This document shows positions 11,862-22,101 of a stretch of 64,000 bases of DNA, piece after piece. The notes beneath the pieces are model-generated. The model made no database searches. It saw only the letters and a program-made list of their open reading frames with translations, and was not told the origin of the DNA. Both the position numbers and the translations under genes were made by a program. Each line of letters opens with the position of its first letter. The first letter of the stretch is position 1. The stretch is taken from contig MU006096.1 of assembly GCA_010093705.1 (NCBI GenBank), positions 677,908-741,907 of the forward strand, read 5' to 3'. The DNA comes from Patellaria atrata CBS 101060. Lineage: Eukaryota; Ascomycota; Dothideomycetes; Patellariales; Patellariaceae.

Positions 11862-13449
11862 AAGTTATTTCGGTACCTGTTTAAGGAATCTGTTTTGTTT
11901 TCTACTCTTGGGGGTAGTGACTAGGAGAGGTGATAATGAGACTTATGAATAGAAAGTACTGCGAGAGAGTATCCGTATCAGCTTATCATCTCCCGCATTG
12001 CGGTTAGACAATCCTCGGCTTTGTATTTTTACCAAACAAAAGCTGTAATACCGCTACTGTGCAGTATTAACCAATTTCGAGTGCATGTACAACCAAGCCG
12101 TTCGGAGCACCAAAAGTATTTGTACCTTGACCGGTATCTATACTGTACAATAGAGTTAAGGACACCTTAGGGGAGCGGATGAATAGCACCTAAATTAACA
12201 CTGGTATTATTTCAATACCACTGGTAATTCCGTGGATTTTGTTCTTCGCCGTACAGTAGTGTTAAAAAGTTCAACGAAATAGCTTACAGTAGGTGACGGA
12301 TGCCGTCACTTGCAAGGGACCATGTTTAACATATTAAGCAGCCATTCAGTCAGTTGACAGTCCTATCGAATGGTACCTGGAAATTGAGGCTATTCCAGCC
12401 CTATTGCGATGTGAGCTGGAGTTTAACCTGGTCGAAAGAAAAGGTTCTCCACGATATGCAAGAAAAGAACCCCTTAGACTACATAGGTGTTGTTGCCTCT
12501 CGTTAGCTAAGTATGTAATCGACACTCACTAATTTAGTCATCCTATTCTGGGGATGTATCTGCCTGGATCACTCGTCCTAGTATCATGTATAGAAAGCAC
12601 ACCGACTTGCCACTTTGCCAAAGTAATCCCAACAATCAAGCGGTATAGTATGCGTTCTCATCCGGCACCTAGGAGCGGGATAGGGCCACTATCCATTATT
12701 TCGAGAAAGTACTCAAAGGAGTCAGGGTATCTCTTGAACCACGGTCCAACCTTCCTTAGCTTTCTTGCCTTAAACTGACGAATTCCTTTTCAAATAAAAA
12801 ATGACCGAAGCGGAGAATTGACTGGAATTGGCAAGCAAACTGTTGAAGGTGGGAAAGACTTGTTTGCAACTTACGAACCTGAATGCCTCTCCTTAGCTCG
12901 GCATTAACGATACATACCCAGCATTTAATGGAGAGAAGAAGGTAACATTCCTTAGAGACTTGTTACGACGTCAGTTGGGATGAAATTCTTCAAGTGGAGG
13001 AGGTCGAGGGGATGATTCGGAAATCAGCATAAGGATTTGATATCCGGCAAAAGCTGCCCACTCCACTAGCGTAACACTGCGCCCCTTATTGTGGCTTAGT
13101 TACACACCAACCGCCCGCTTTCCCTTTCCCTCCATCGGATACAGTAAACTCAGCAATTGCTCAATTTATCTGCTGTGCCCACATTGCCTTCAAATTCCTG
13201 CAGCAGATTGCTCTTTTCTTCCTTCCGTACTACCCTCCAAACGTCTTCAATACTTCCATCCGAAGGTACTTATTAGAATTGGTGCTTAAGCACCCCGCCG
13301 ACCGAATTTCTGGGTGATCGCCACGCCGATCTCTGAATCACCTCACTCTCAGGCACAAACGGAAAAGCAGACCACGCGAGCAAACCCCAACTGCCACCCA
13401 CCTTCCATTCTCCATCAACCTTTACATCAAACTCTATAAATTTGCAACA
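11862..13449. other. Spacer of 1.6 kb without a recognised gene
   Basis: Only short random frames occur. Some text (12780-13080) has mixed composition without motif. The last 130 bases before 13450 are C-rich and pyrimidine-rich, consistent with the promoter and leader of the glutaredoxin gene. Confidence 0.35.
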
Positions 13450-14334
13450 ATGCACCCGAATCAGCGCGTCCGCCTCTTTGCGCTCCTCATGATCATCATC
13501 GTCATAACACTCATCTACACCACCTCCTCCGCCCGCCGCACGCGCTCCTCGGATTTCTACGTCAAGACGTCACAAGCGCTGCAAGAGCAGGCCGCACGCG
13601 CGGCCGACGCCAAAGCCGCCGAAGCCTTCTCGGACGATCAGGTCAAGGCGCGCCTCAGGGAGGCCGAAGAAGCGGCCAAACGGTCTGCGGAGAAGAAGGG
13701 CGCGCGTGTGCAGGAGATCATTTCGGATGAGGCACGCAGAGAGACTGGGAACGAGCGGGAGGTTGTCGGTGGTGCTGCTGGCGATGGTGATGGCAAGAGT
13801 GTCGCAGGCAGGGTGTACCTGAAGCCAGGTGAGAAAGAGACCGTAGATGGGGTCGCGAGGGTAGGAAATACGGGTGATGGGGTTCAAGATGGCCCACAAC
13901 CGGAGACACAGGAGACGCTTAGAGAGCATGAGGTCGAGCAGGAGTTAAATTCTATCCTGAAGAAGAGTCCAAGTGAGTTCATTGATGAGGTTGTCGTGGG
14001 AGGGGTTGAGCGGGGCTAATGAGGAACAGTCATCATATTCTCGAAGACGTACTGCCCGTACTCCAAGAAAGCGAAGCGTATATTCCACCAGTACAAGATC
14101 ACTCCAGCGCCGTACATCGTCGAAATCGACGAACATCCCTTGGGTCCCGAATTACAAGCCGCACTTGCCAAGAGCACGGGACGACGAACTGTACCGAACA
14201 TCCTAATCAACGGCAAGAGCATAGGTGGCGGTGACGATATCGAGGCTCTGCATGAAAGTGGCAAACTAGTTAATACGGTCAAGAGCATGGGCGGAAAGCG
14301 TATCACCGAAGCCGCCCTAATAGAAGCCTCATAA
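13450..14334 (+). CDS. Membrane-anchored glutaredoxin (Grx6/Grx7-like)
   Basis: Glutaredoxin expected in the early secretory pathway (ER/Golgi lumen), like yeast Grx6 and Grx7, where it handles glutathione-linked thiol exchange. Exons 13450-13972 and 14030-14334 (57-nt intron, GTGAGT donor) encode 275 residues. An N-terminal membrane segment (LFALLMIIIVITLIYTT, about 9-25) is followed by an Ala/Glu/Lys-rich coiled-coil-like stem up to about residue 165. The thioredoxin-fold domain follows: active site CPYS with Cys183, cis-proline loop TVPNILI and glutathione-binding GGGDD. The CPYS site is as in yeast Grx7, so a monothiol-type enzyme is expected. The long stem (about 150 residues) is larger than in the yeast proteins. 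The start gives the membrane anchor at once, supporting it. Confidence 0.88.
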
Positions 14335-14675
14335 AAGTAAGGTAACTACAGCACGGCCACAGCACGACATAACATCTCAAAAGGAGCGGAGCCACAAGTT
14401 CTCCCAATAATACACATCGCTCTCCTACTGTTTGCATGTTTTCATCCTTCGGGGCGTCAATTGGATGGTTACCCTGGGTTACGACCTGGCGTTCAAAAGA
14501 GTTGGAGGCGTTTTTACAAATCAGATACCCTGTAAGATACTCACGACGCCTCGTCTAGTAGATAATGGAGAGTATGCTATGCATCACATCATAGAAATGC
14601 TTCGGTTCAAGATATAGATAACATCCGCATATTTTACCATTGCTACATTTTCAGTGACATAACCTTATCTTTCTC

Positions 14676-15116
14676 CCACCCCCTACTTACTACATCGACA
14701 CCCCTTCTTAAAACGGGAGGTGACTAACCCAAAGGCAGTCAAATTGCACATCCACGCCGGCGTAAGCCCCTCTTAAGCGGTCTTAGTATAGCATCCAGAT
14801 TTTATCACAGATTTAAACTCTTTAGTATAAATACGGTAGGTTAGATTTGTGCTTAGATACGTCATTAGATAAAGTATTAGATATAGCTCAAACACATACT
14901 TATATACGGCTTTAAATTAGCTAGTAGTTTATAATAGTATATATAAATTTAGCTATACTTAGCGGTAGAATAAGTATACCGTACCTTTGAGCTGAAAAAG
15001 TAATGTTTGGATTTTAGTGCTATGAGATATAAGTTTTGCACGCCCTCTATAATAAAAAGTTCGACTGCATTTTTAGATGTAGTAAGTAGGGGGTTGTCGA
15101 AATAACAGGTCCCCCC
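14676..15116. mobile_element. Degraded MITE, same family as 42044-42603
   Basis: The left part (CTACTTACTACATCGACA, then GACTAACCCAAAGGCAGTC) matches the left subterminal part of the better element at 42044. The right end (GTAGTAAGTAGGGGG then GAAATAACAGGTCCCC) is the inverted counterpart of the same terminal sequence. The interior is AT-rich and non-coding. The outermost left terminal repeat is not visible, so this copy is eroded or truncated there. It is a non-autonomous DNA transposon. Confidence 0.55.
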
Positions 15117-15338
15117 TTTATTACTTCCCTTCACAATACTACTCCTATATTACTGAGGTGTACACTTACGCCCCCATATGCCCACGGATGATGTAATTTC
15201 GCTCGGAAGTGCGCTTCGGGTGTTGTGACTTTGTGGTGTTGTTATTCCCTGATGTTGTACCTACAAAGGAGTAACCGTTTAGGCAAATCCCATCACCAAA
15301 CTCATCCCTTATAACCACTTAGACGGTGATCACTTTCA

Positions 15339-15436
15339 ATTCTGGCGGCAATGGCTGAGTGGTAATTTTCCTTTGTCATATTTCCTTTAGTCAAATTTCC
15401 TATAGTCATCAGTTCGAGCCCCGCCTCCGCCAGAAT
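15339..15436 (+). tRNA. tRNA-like element with Pol III boxes (probable tRNA pseudogene or SINE relic)
   Basis: A perfect A box TGGCTGAGTGG lies at 15352-15362 and a perfect B box GTTCGAGCC at 15412-15420. The ends ATTCTGGCGG (15339-15348) and CCGCCAGAAT (15427-15436) form a perfect 10-bp inverted repeat, longer than a 7-bp acceptor stem. Between the boxes lie three exact-length 15-bp units of the ATTTCCTTTAGTCA type (15365-15409) instead of an anticodon arm. T-stem pairing is poor. T-runs that could stop Pol III follow at 15487-15530. A working tRNA is unlikely; a tRNA pseudogene or tRNA-derived short element fits better. Confidence 0.35.
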
Positions 15437-16088
15437 ATAAAGTTAAATGCGTTCGCCGGGTTAACTTTCCCTCTACGGAGGTTTTCTTTTGCACTATTTT
15501 TTCCCCTCTTTTTTTTTTTTTCTTTAACTGTACAAGGTTCTGTTAGGGGTGTTATTTGACTACGCCATTTGTTTTGTTTTTGTTGTGATCCAACGATAGA
15601 ACTCGATTGCTGGACTCTATGTTCGCGAGAGGGTTAGTGGAATAAAGGAGCCTAAGACTTTACATAACGACGTGGAATTTATAGGCGAAGGATCCTACGT
15701 GGGTTTGTCCGTAGTGTTTCGAGTAGCTATGGTGTGTATATATTCGTTAGTTTCGAGATTTGTAGGGTAATAAACGTTTTGATAGATGTGAGATCTGCCT
15801 TTCTAGCTCCCTTCAGACGTCTATGTAATAAGAAGGTATGGAAACAGATGCGTGATAGGCGGCCCCCGGCCCGCCGAAATAATGAGTGGTGGATAGCGTA
15901 TATGTCACTTACGAATCAAGTAGGTAGAACAGTGAACAGTCAAGCTTGAATTTAAAGAAGTAGGCATATATTAATTGGATAGAGGATATCAAACGGTAGA
16001 GAAGGAAATGTTACCGAATAAATATGTTTGATATTGAATTGATATGAAATACTTGTACGGAATACCTGTACCAATCTTCTATTGAAAA
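15437..16088. other. Gene-free spacer after the tRNA-like element
   Basis: It starts with CGGGTTAACTTTCCC and a C/T-rich tract ending in a long T-run (about 15510-15523). The rest is ordinary AT-rich text without a supported gene. The last bases hold the 3' region of the minus-strand cyclase gene. Confidence 0.35.
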
Positions 16089-16954
16089 CTACTGCGTCTT
16101 TCCGTACGAATTGAATAGTGATGCTCCCGGTAGTTTGCGACCATCGCTCAAGGTACGTTCAGTTTTCCGGACATACGCTAGAAGAAAAGGATAGATAACA
16201 TCGGAGATTGTTGTAGTAGTCCACATGAAAACCGAAAACGGAGACATGAAGTACTCGTGTGCTTCCCTCCAATGATACCATAAGATGCCATACCCGACTG
16301 GAAGACCAAGGAAAGAACCAATGGCTCGGGTTATCCTAGTTAGTTAGTAGGAACCTAAGTATAGTTCATGTGAATGCAAACGTACCAAATACCATAACTC
16401 ACACCTCCGCTATGCCCTCGAGTAAGCAGTTGAGCCAAGCTACTGGTAGATATGTACAACTGGATGATAGCTGCAGTCCAATACCCCAATTCGGTAGTAT
16501 CAGGACCCAAACGCCCATGATAGAACTTTCCTTCTTTCCGACCGACATCATTATCCACCCACCATTTCGAAAACGAACCAACGGCCGCAATAGACAGAAA
16601 AGCCAATACGGCAAAAACGACATGTAGATTTTTGGTGATCAGGGGTGAATGGCTCCACTCATTTTTACCGTATTGAAGAAAGCAGTAGATGAGGGGAATG
16701 TCAAGGAGAAGCCAGATGATGAAAACAATCTTCTCGAGAAGTTCTTCGGCGACGAATAAACCCATCACTATTTCCCAGCCGAAATTTAAGGTCAGAGCTA
16801 GTAGAGGCATACCGTAGGATTTGGTTTTGAAAGCTTGCCGGACATGGAGAATGTAACATATAGTCCAGAGAGGTCCCGCAATTGATAATATCACGCCTGT
16901 CATTGGGATAACATAGGATGGGACATGTGGCGGTGGAACATCGTTGGAGCCCAT
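16089..16954 (-). CDS. PaxB/Pyr4-type integral-membrane terpene cyclase
   Basis: Member of the small seven-helix terpene cyclases that protonate epoxy-prenyl chains of indole diterpenes or meroterpenoids (PaxB, Pyr4). Exons on the minus strand are 16954-16386 and 16335-16089. The 50-nt intron has a GTACGT donor and CTAACTAACTAG at its 3' end, and splicing gives 271 residues. The family hallmark SYGMPLLALTLNFGWE has Glu61, and ISDVIYPFLLAYV near the end has Asp235; these match the Glu and Asp needed for catalysis in Pyr4. Seven hydrophobic segments can be seen. I chose the ATG of MGSNDVPPPH; an upstream in-frame ATG at 17083 would add 43 residues with no family likeness. No prenyltransferase, FAD epoxidase or polyketide synthase lies nearby, so the substrate is unknown. 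Confidence 0.85.
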
Positions 16955-17313
16955 TTTTGCGGTTGAAGCTGATTGACGAGGTTTGTATCTGTAGGTTGAA
17001 ATAATGTTTTTATAGGCGTCCAGCTGCCAAGGAGGGAGCACTTCCAGATTAGTACTACAATACGGCCGTATAGGACGCCTCATGGAGTGCCTTGATTTGT
17101 GGTATTTACCTTACCGTAAGATCTCACGCCGCTGTGCTTCCGTCATAAATCTAGGTTTTATCGGCCAATTCTAAAGTACAGATGCCGCCGGATCGGGTCC
17201 TCACGGGATACACGGCAAGGTCTAAAGTATAGTCATCGGTATCCGCTCTTCCCGGGCCGAAAACGCGGAAATGGTTTGGGTATCATGTATATTAGATTGT
17301 CTGATCAACAATA

Positions 17314-18417
17314 TTATGCGATGTCCTCTCCCAACTTTCCTAAAACTTGCAGAACTTTCAATACATTCCTTACACCTCTAAGGGTGTTCTCGTCGGGTCC
17401 TAGACCCTTTTCGAACCTTGCATGCGCAAAGTCAATGAGCTTCACTATCGCGACTTTTGGTGTGTCATCCTCATCATCCTCTTCTGCCATCTCCTTCTCT
17501 GTATAATCCTCCTCTAATGCTCGCTCCTCTTCCTCTACAGCAGCATCGTAAGCTTCACCATCGCCTTCGTAAGCGAAGAGTAACGAAGCTGAGTACATTC
17601 TGCTCTCCTCTTCTTCAAGGACAACCTGGATATCGCTTATGGCAGCAGAAAATCGCTTAATTAAGTCTGCGCTCTTAGCAGGTGTGATCCCAGCGCCAGG
17701 TACACATAGAAATTCTTTGAAAGCCTTCGTTATATTATCCACGGTGAAGGTGCGTCCATACATCTTATTATAGCTCCGATAATTCTTGCTCGTATCGAGT
17801 TCAGTATACTGATAGCCAGGCTTGTCGTCCGATCCTGCAGCTGGAGATGCTCCTTTCCAGACTTTCATTCCCGCAATTCTGAACCCCAGACTTGAAGACG
17901 TCGTCTCCCTGGACACTTTATCTAGCTTTTCCCGCTTGTCTAACGAGGCTTGCTCATCCCACAATTGTGCACCAAGCTTGATGTCCAACACATTTGGCTT
18001 TGTGAAACTGGCTGTTATATCTTCGAGCACAATGCTTATCTCCGTCGAGAGCTTTTTACCCTTCAATGGAGTATCTTCGAAGGTTGACGAGGTTGCTACT
18101 TCAAGCGCAGCTTGAGCGGCGGCCTCAGGATCGGCAGTTACAGCAGACTGCGAAGCGTCATTGAGTGCAAGTGTCCCGTAGAATTGGGGCATATGTGCCG
18201 CGAATCGGGGGTGTGACGCGATGGCGGTGCCGTAAAATTCAATCTCAGCTTGAGTACATGGCTTGATGATAAAGGAGCCCGTATCGTCAGATAGGACACC
18301 ATCACTACTCAGTAGTTAGAAATCATGGTTTCCAGATGAATAGAAATTGCGAACATACTGGCCCGCTGCGGCATTGCCAAAAGCCTGAAGCTTGGAGGGG
18401 TCGAGTTTGGAGGACAT
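17314..18417 (-). CDS. Inositol polyphosphate multikinase (Arg82/IPMK family)
   Basis: Phosphorylates inositol trisphosphate and tetrakisphosphate in the nucleus, feeding inositol polyphosphate and pyrophosphate synthesis. Minus-strand exons 18417-18359 and 18304-17314 (54-nt intron, GTATGT donor) give 349 residues. The N-terminal exon restores the family start LQAFGNAAAGHDG. The inositol-phosphate binding signature PxxxDxKLG reads PNVLDIKLG at 123-131. The ATP-site SLLF block is near 260-263 and KLIDFAHA near 308-315 holds the metal-binding Asp. An acidic Glu/Asp-rich insert of about 35 residues lies just before that block, common in fungal members. It lies 359 bp upstream of the cyclase on the same strand, and its promoter faces the La/Arb1 gene across 740 bp. 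The call is firm; kinase steps are taken from the family. Confidence 0.92.
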
Positions 18418-19157
18418 AGTTGTATAGCTGATATAAAGTTCAAGAAGGAAAGTGGAAGATTCAAGGGAGACGCAGGTCCAGCTGGAGGGGTCCTAAATAG
18501 CACCCCCACACCCCGCGATAACTGGGCGTACGCGTCCAGCGTAAGCAAGGCATAACCGGTCTGTGTGGCAGAGTACAGGAAACGAACGGCTACATCGGCT
18601 CGGCTGGAATGCACCATCCGACGGGGATCTCGGAACCTGAAGGACAAGGGTTGACGCAGTTTCAACTACAACCCATCAAACATGTAGAAGATATTGTTGT
18701 TTTGGGCATACAATCCATCTAGAGAATGATAGCAAGGCGTTTGTACAGTATGTGGGCCTCTCAAGGGCGCCTGAGATCATGTTGAAGCTCTAGGTAGGAA
18801 TAAACGTTTCATTGTAAAGACATCCTGTTCTCCATAATAAATTGATTCAATGTCGTATTCGAAGTTCCGGTGCCCATCCTCATCATCATCACTATCATTA
18901 TCGGCCCTCTCAATTATCACAAGCTCATGCAAGTTCCCGTATGATGCGTCCCGACTGTCCCTCTTGCAGGATGTGACTTCCTTACGTCTTCACTCGTTCT
19001 ACCCTACAAACAAATCCAATCTCTATAATAATTCCGTCTCTCTCTTTCTTTTCAACGACCTATCTCATTCAGTAAAGCCCACCAACTTGACCACTTCCCC
19101 ATCTTAATTCGATTAATAGCGTCGACATTCGTGTTTGACCAATTTCTCAATCCAAGC

Positions 19158-21397
19158 ATGGAAAACCAAAAGGAAAATAAAAATCCTAAACCAGATCCAA
19201 TTATCGAGACGATGACTCTTAGAGTCGATAACCTGAGGATTTTTGGGGACAGCAAAATCCCTGACACTCAAACTGAGTCTAGTGCTATCGAGGTAGCCTT
19301 GCTAGCAAAATCACCTTCTACTATTCCGGCCAACCCACTTGACGGCGCAGAGATACCCGACCATCCAAAAGGCGATGAGATTCGCAGACAAGTGCGTGCT
19401 GCTCATACCCTTACCTAAGTGGGAGATAACACCCACTTCGTCAATACTCCCACTCAAGACCAATTGCGATAGACTAACATCATGCCCAGGTCGAATACTA
19501 CTTCTCCGACGAAAACCTACCCACCGATATGCACTTGCTCGAAAAATGCGGCGGTTGCGAGAACAACCCAGTGCCCATCAAGCACATCTGTGGCTTCTCC
19601 AAGATGCGCAAATATAAGCCTTACCTCCAGGTCGTTGAGGCGCTTCGAAGGAGTGACTTCCTAGAAGTCACGGAGGATAAGAAGGTCAAGCGACGAGTAC
19701 CAATATCACGATCCTGTCTGGACCTAGACTGGAAGGAGAAGAACGATGGTATCGACAAGCTAAATTCCAATTCTAAGCCCACGATGCCCAGGCCAGAACG
19801 GCTGCCAGATGCGCCCAAAGTCGTTGATCCTAGGGCAACGAAGCCAGGCATGACAAAAGGAATGCTGAAGCCCACCGGCATGGAAGAATACTTCGCCGAT
19901 GCTCCCGTCACACCCGCCGAGTTCGAAGAGGAAAGGGCAATGTACGACCTCGAGAACGACTTCCATGAACGTATCGAGACCGCCATCCAACGCTATAAAG
20001 CACGCCGCAAGTTCCATCAAGGTCCCAAGCGCGTTTTCGACGCCCTGATGCACTACAGCGGTATCTACTCCGGCCCCAAGCAATTCACAGGCAACCTCAC
20101 CCCCGAGGAAATGGAGAGGTACGATGCCGGCGACATCGCCCGCTTGAACGCTACCCACTTCGTCGGAGAGGACAAATACGATGACACAAAATGGAGCGTC
20201 GATTTCGTCGGCGTGGCGCAGGGTTTTCTATCGAGCAATCTCATGACGTTCATCCACTCCCTCCCCTCCCCGGATCCCCGCATCGCGACGCACGTTCTGC
20301 AGAACTTCTACAACTACCTCCTGCACCACAACGTGTGCGTCGAGCACACCGACGCCATCTACAAAGCCCGCGCCGTCTGCAAACAACACGACGCCGAGTG
20401 GCCGCTCGTCGAGGGCGCAGGACACGCCATGCCCGGCGCCTTCTCGGTCGCCTGCTCGACGCTCTTCGGCGGCTACTTCGAGAACGTCTACATCGGCGGC
20501 GAGGACCACTGGAGCGTGGGGTACAACTTCAAGCACGGCAACGTCGGCATGTCGACCGAGGAGGCGCGCATAGTCTTCACCACCGGCATCGCAGCTTACG
20601 GCACCGACACCATGTTTGCCTTGCTCTTCCCCTCTGCTAACATTTCCAATTCGGACCCGAACTCGGCATTCAAGCTCATCGACCCCTTGACCCGCATCCG
20701 CGTTGGCTGTACCTTGGACCTCGGCCTCGAAGTCATAGGTAAGTCCCCCGCGTCCCCCGAGATCAGAGCCGTGTACGACGGCCAAACACACCTCCTCCAC
20801 GGCCGAGATACCAAGCTCAAACCCCTCGGGATCCTGCAAGTGCGCTACTGGAACCCGCCCGGCTTCGAGGAGTGGGATCTCCCCGACTCCGTGCTGGCCG
20901 AGCTCGCGAGCCTCGAGGGCCGCACCTTCGACCTCTGGCTCGAGGACGAAGTATTGGAGATGTGTTTTGTCGGCATGAAGATGGAGGGGAAGTTGAGGAG
21001 TCTTGTTTTTGAACCCGATGACGATAACGGTAACGGTAATGGTAAAGGGGTTAATGAGCATCGTAGTGAAGAAGTCGACGGGTTTGAAGTCCTCGGACTA
21101 GCCGAGAAGAAAGAAAACGAAATCCTCTATTTCGAAGGCCCATGGCAGACTCACGTCAGCTTTTACAGATACCTCCCAAACGAGCTTGTCCTCAAGCCTG
21201 TCAAAGAGATCAGGTGGTTTTTCAAGGATGGAGAGAAGGTCGTCGAGGGCGGGGATAAGGGCGTTAGTTTGCCGCCTAGTTCCGCGAGTGGGACGGGGGA
21301 TGGGGGGAGTGTTAAGGGAGTTGATGGGAGGGGGGTGCAGGCTGAGGAGGTTGAGGAGTACATATTGGGTTCGAAGGGAAGGAAATTGCGTGGTTGA
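19158..21397 (+). CDS. La-motif RNA-binding domain fused to Arb1 (Argonaute siRNA chaperone subunit)
   Basis: Exons 19158-19391 and 19490-21397 give 713 residues. The intron (98 nt, GTGCGT donor, GACTAAC branch) splits the La motif in phase 0, so both parts belong to one protein. Residues about 74-150 are a La-type helix-turn-helix: IRRQVEYYFSDENLPTD, the IKHICGFSKM segment, then VVEALRRSDFLEV. La motifs bind 3' ends of small RNAs. Residues about 200-630 resemble Arb1, the subunit that holds duplex siRNA with Argonaute in the fission-yeast ARC complex: YSGIYSGPKQFTGNL, DFVGVAQGFLSSN, FYNYLLHHNVCVEHTD and FSVACSTLFGGYFENVY. The tail is Gly/Ser-rich with an acidic stretch. No RRM is seen. A role in RNA silencing is inferred. 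The ATG at 19158 is the first in frame. Confidence 0.8.
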
Positions 21398-22101
21398 TAA
21401 CTGGTCTGAGGCTGAGGATGATGGTATCGGCAATGATACGGATGTCTATTATATCGATCTCTTATTGGCTGATATTCTCGAGACGATGTTTGTAGCATTA
21501 GGAATCAAAATCATTGGATATCAAAGCCACTAGAAATGAAAATAGCTATCAAAACCATCACGACTCCCACTGTAACTCCACCTCCTGAGATCCCACCCTA
21601 GACACAAGTATCAAACTACAATGCGCCGCAGCGTTACCAATGCCCATGCCCATGTCCCTACCCTACTCATACTCCATCCGATCTCGGGCTTGAGCCTCAT
21701 TATACCCACTCCGCCTATCCCTGGTTGGTTACTTCATGCTTACCATACTATAAAGTATAAGTGGGTAGGAGACCGATAGGTCTATAGTAAGATGATTCAT
21801 TGACCTAGGTGCCCAAATACAGCCAGGGATCAATCGAGAGCGTTGAAAATTCCCGTATAAAAAAGTTAAAGCGCAGATCCGATTTGAGCGTGACAAGTCG
21901 GTAAGCGGAGTGATAGAACAGCATTACGTTATGACAGTAACGAGTTTGCCATCAGCAACTTGGTTAGGAACAGGCACCGGGATCCAGTATCCCTCGCATA
22001 GCAAAACACCAATCGCGCATGAACTCCATCAGAACCCAAACCCCGCCCAAGCACGCAGAACTAGATATCCAAAACCCTCACACTTCCCAGCTAGCCCAAA
22101 C
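21398..22101. other. Convergent spacer between La/Arb1 and GPCR genes
   Basis: This 0.7-kb gap between two 3' ends has no gene. It should hold both transcription terminators. A frame on the plus strand at 21910-22572 is mostly antisense to the GPCR tail and is not credited. Confidence 0.4.

Noticed and set aside
20739-20765. GTAAGT inside the Arb1 exon as an intron donor
   Set aside because: The only near acceptor would give an intron of about 24 nt, and the unspliced text stays in frame within conserved sequence.
20228-21061. 277-codon minus-strand frame
   Set aside because: It is antisense to the Arb1 coding region, has no family likeness and arises from high GC and codon bias.
16089-21397. 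A secondary-metabolite cluster around the PaxB-like cyclase
   Set aside because: Neighbouring genes are a signalling kinase and an RNA-silencing factor; no prenyltransferase, monooxygenase, PKS or P450 is present.
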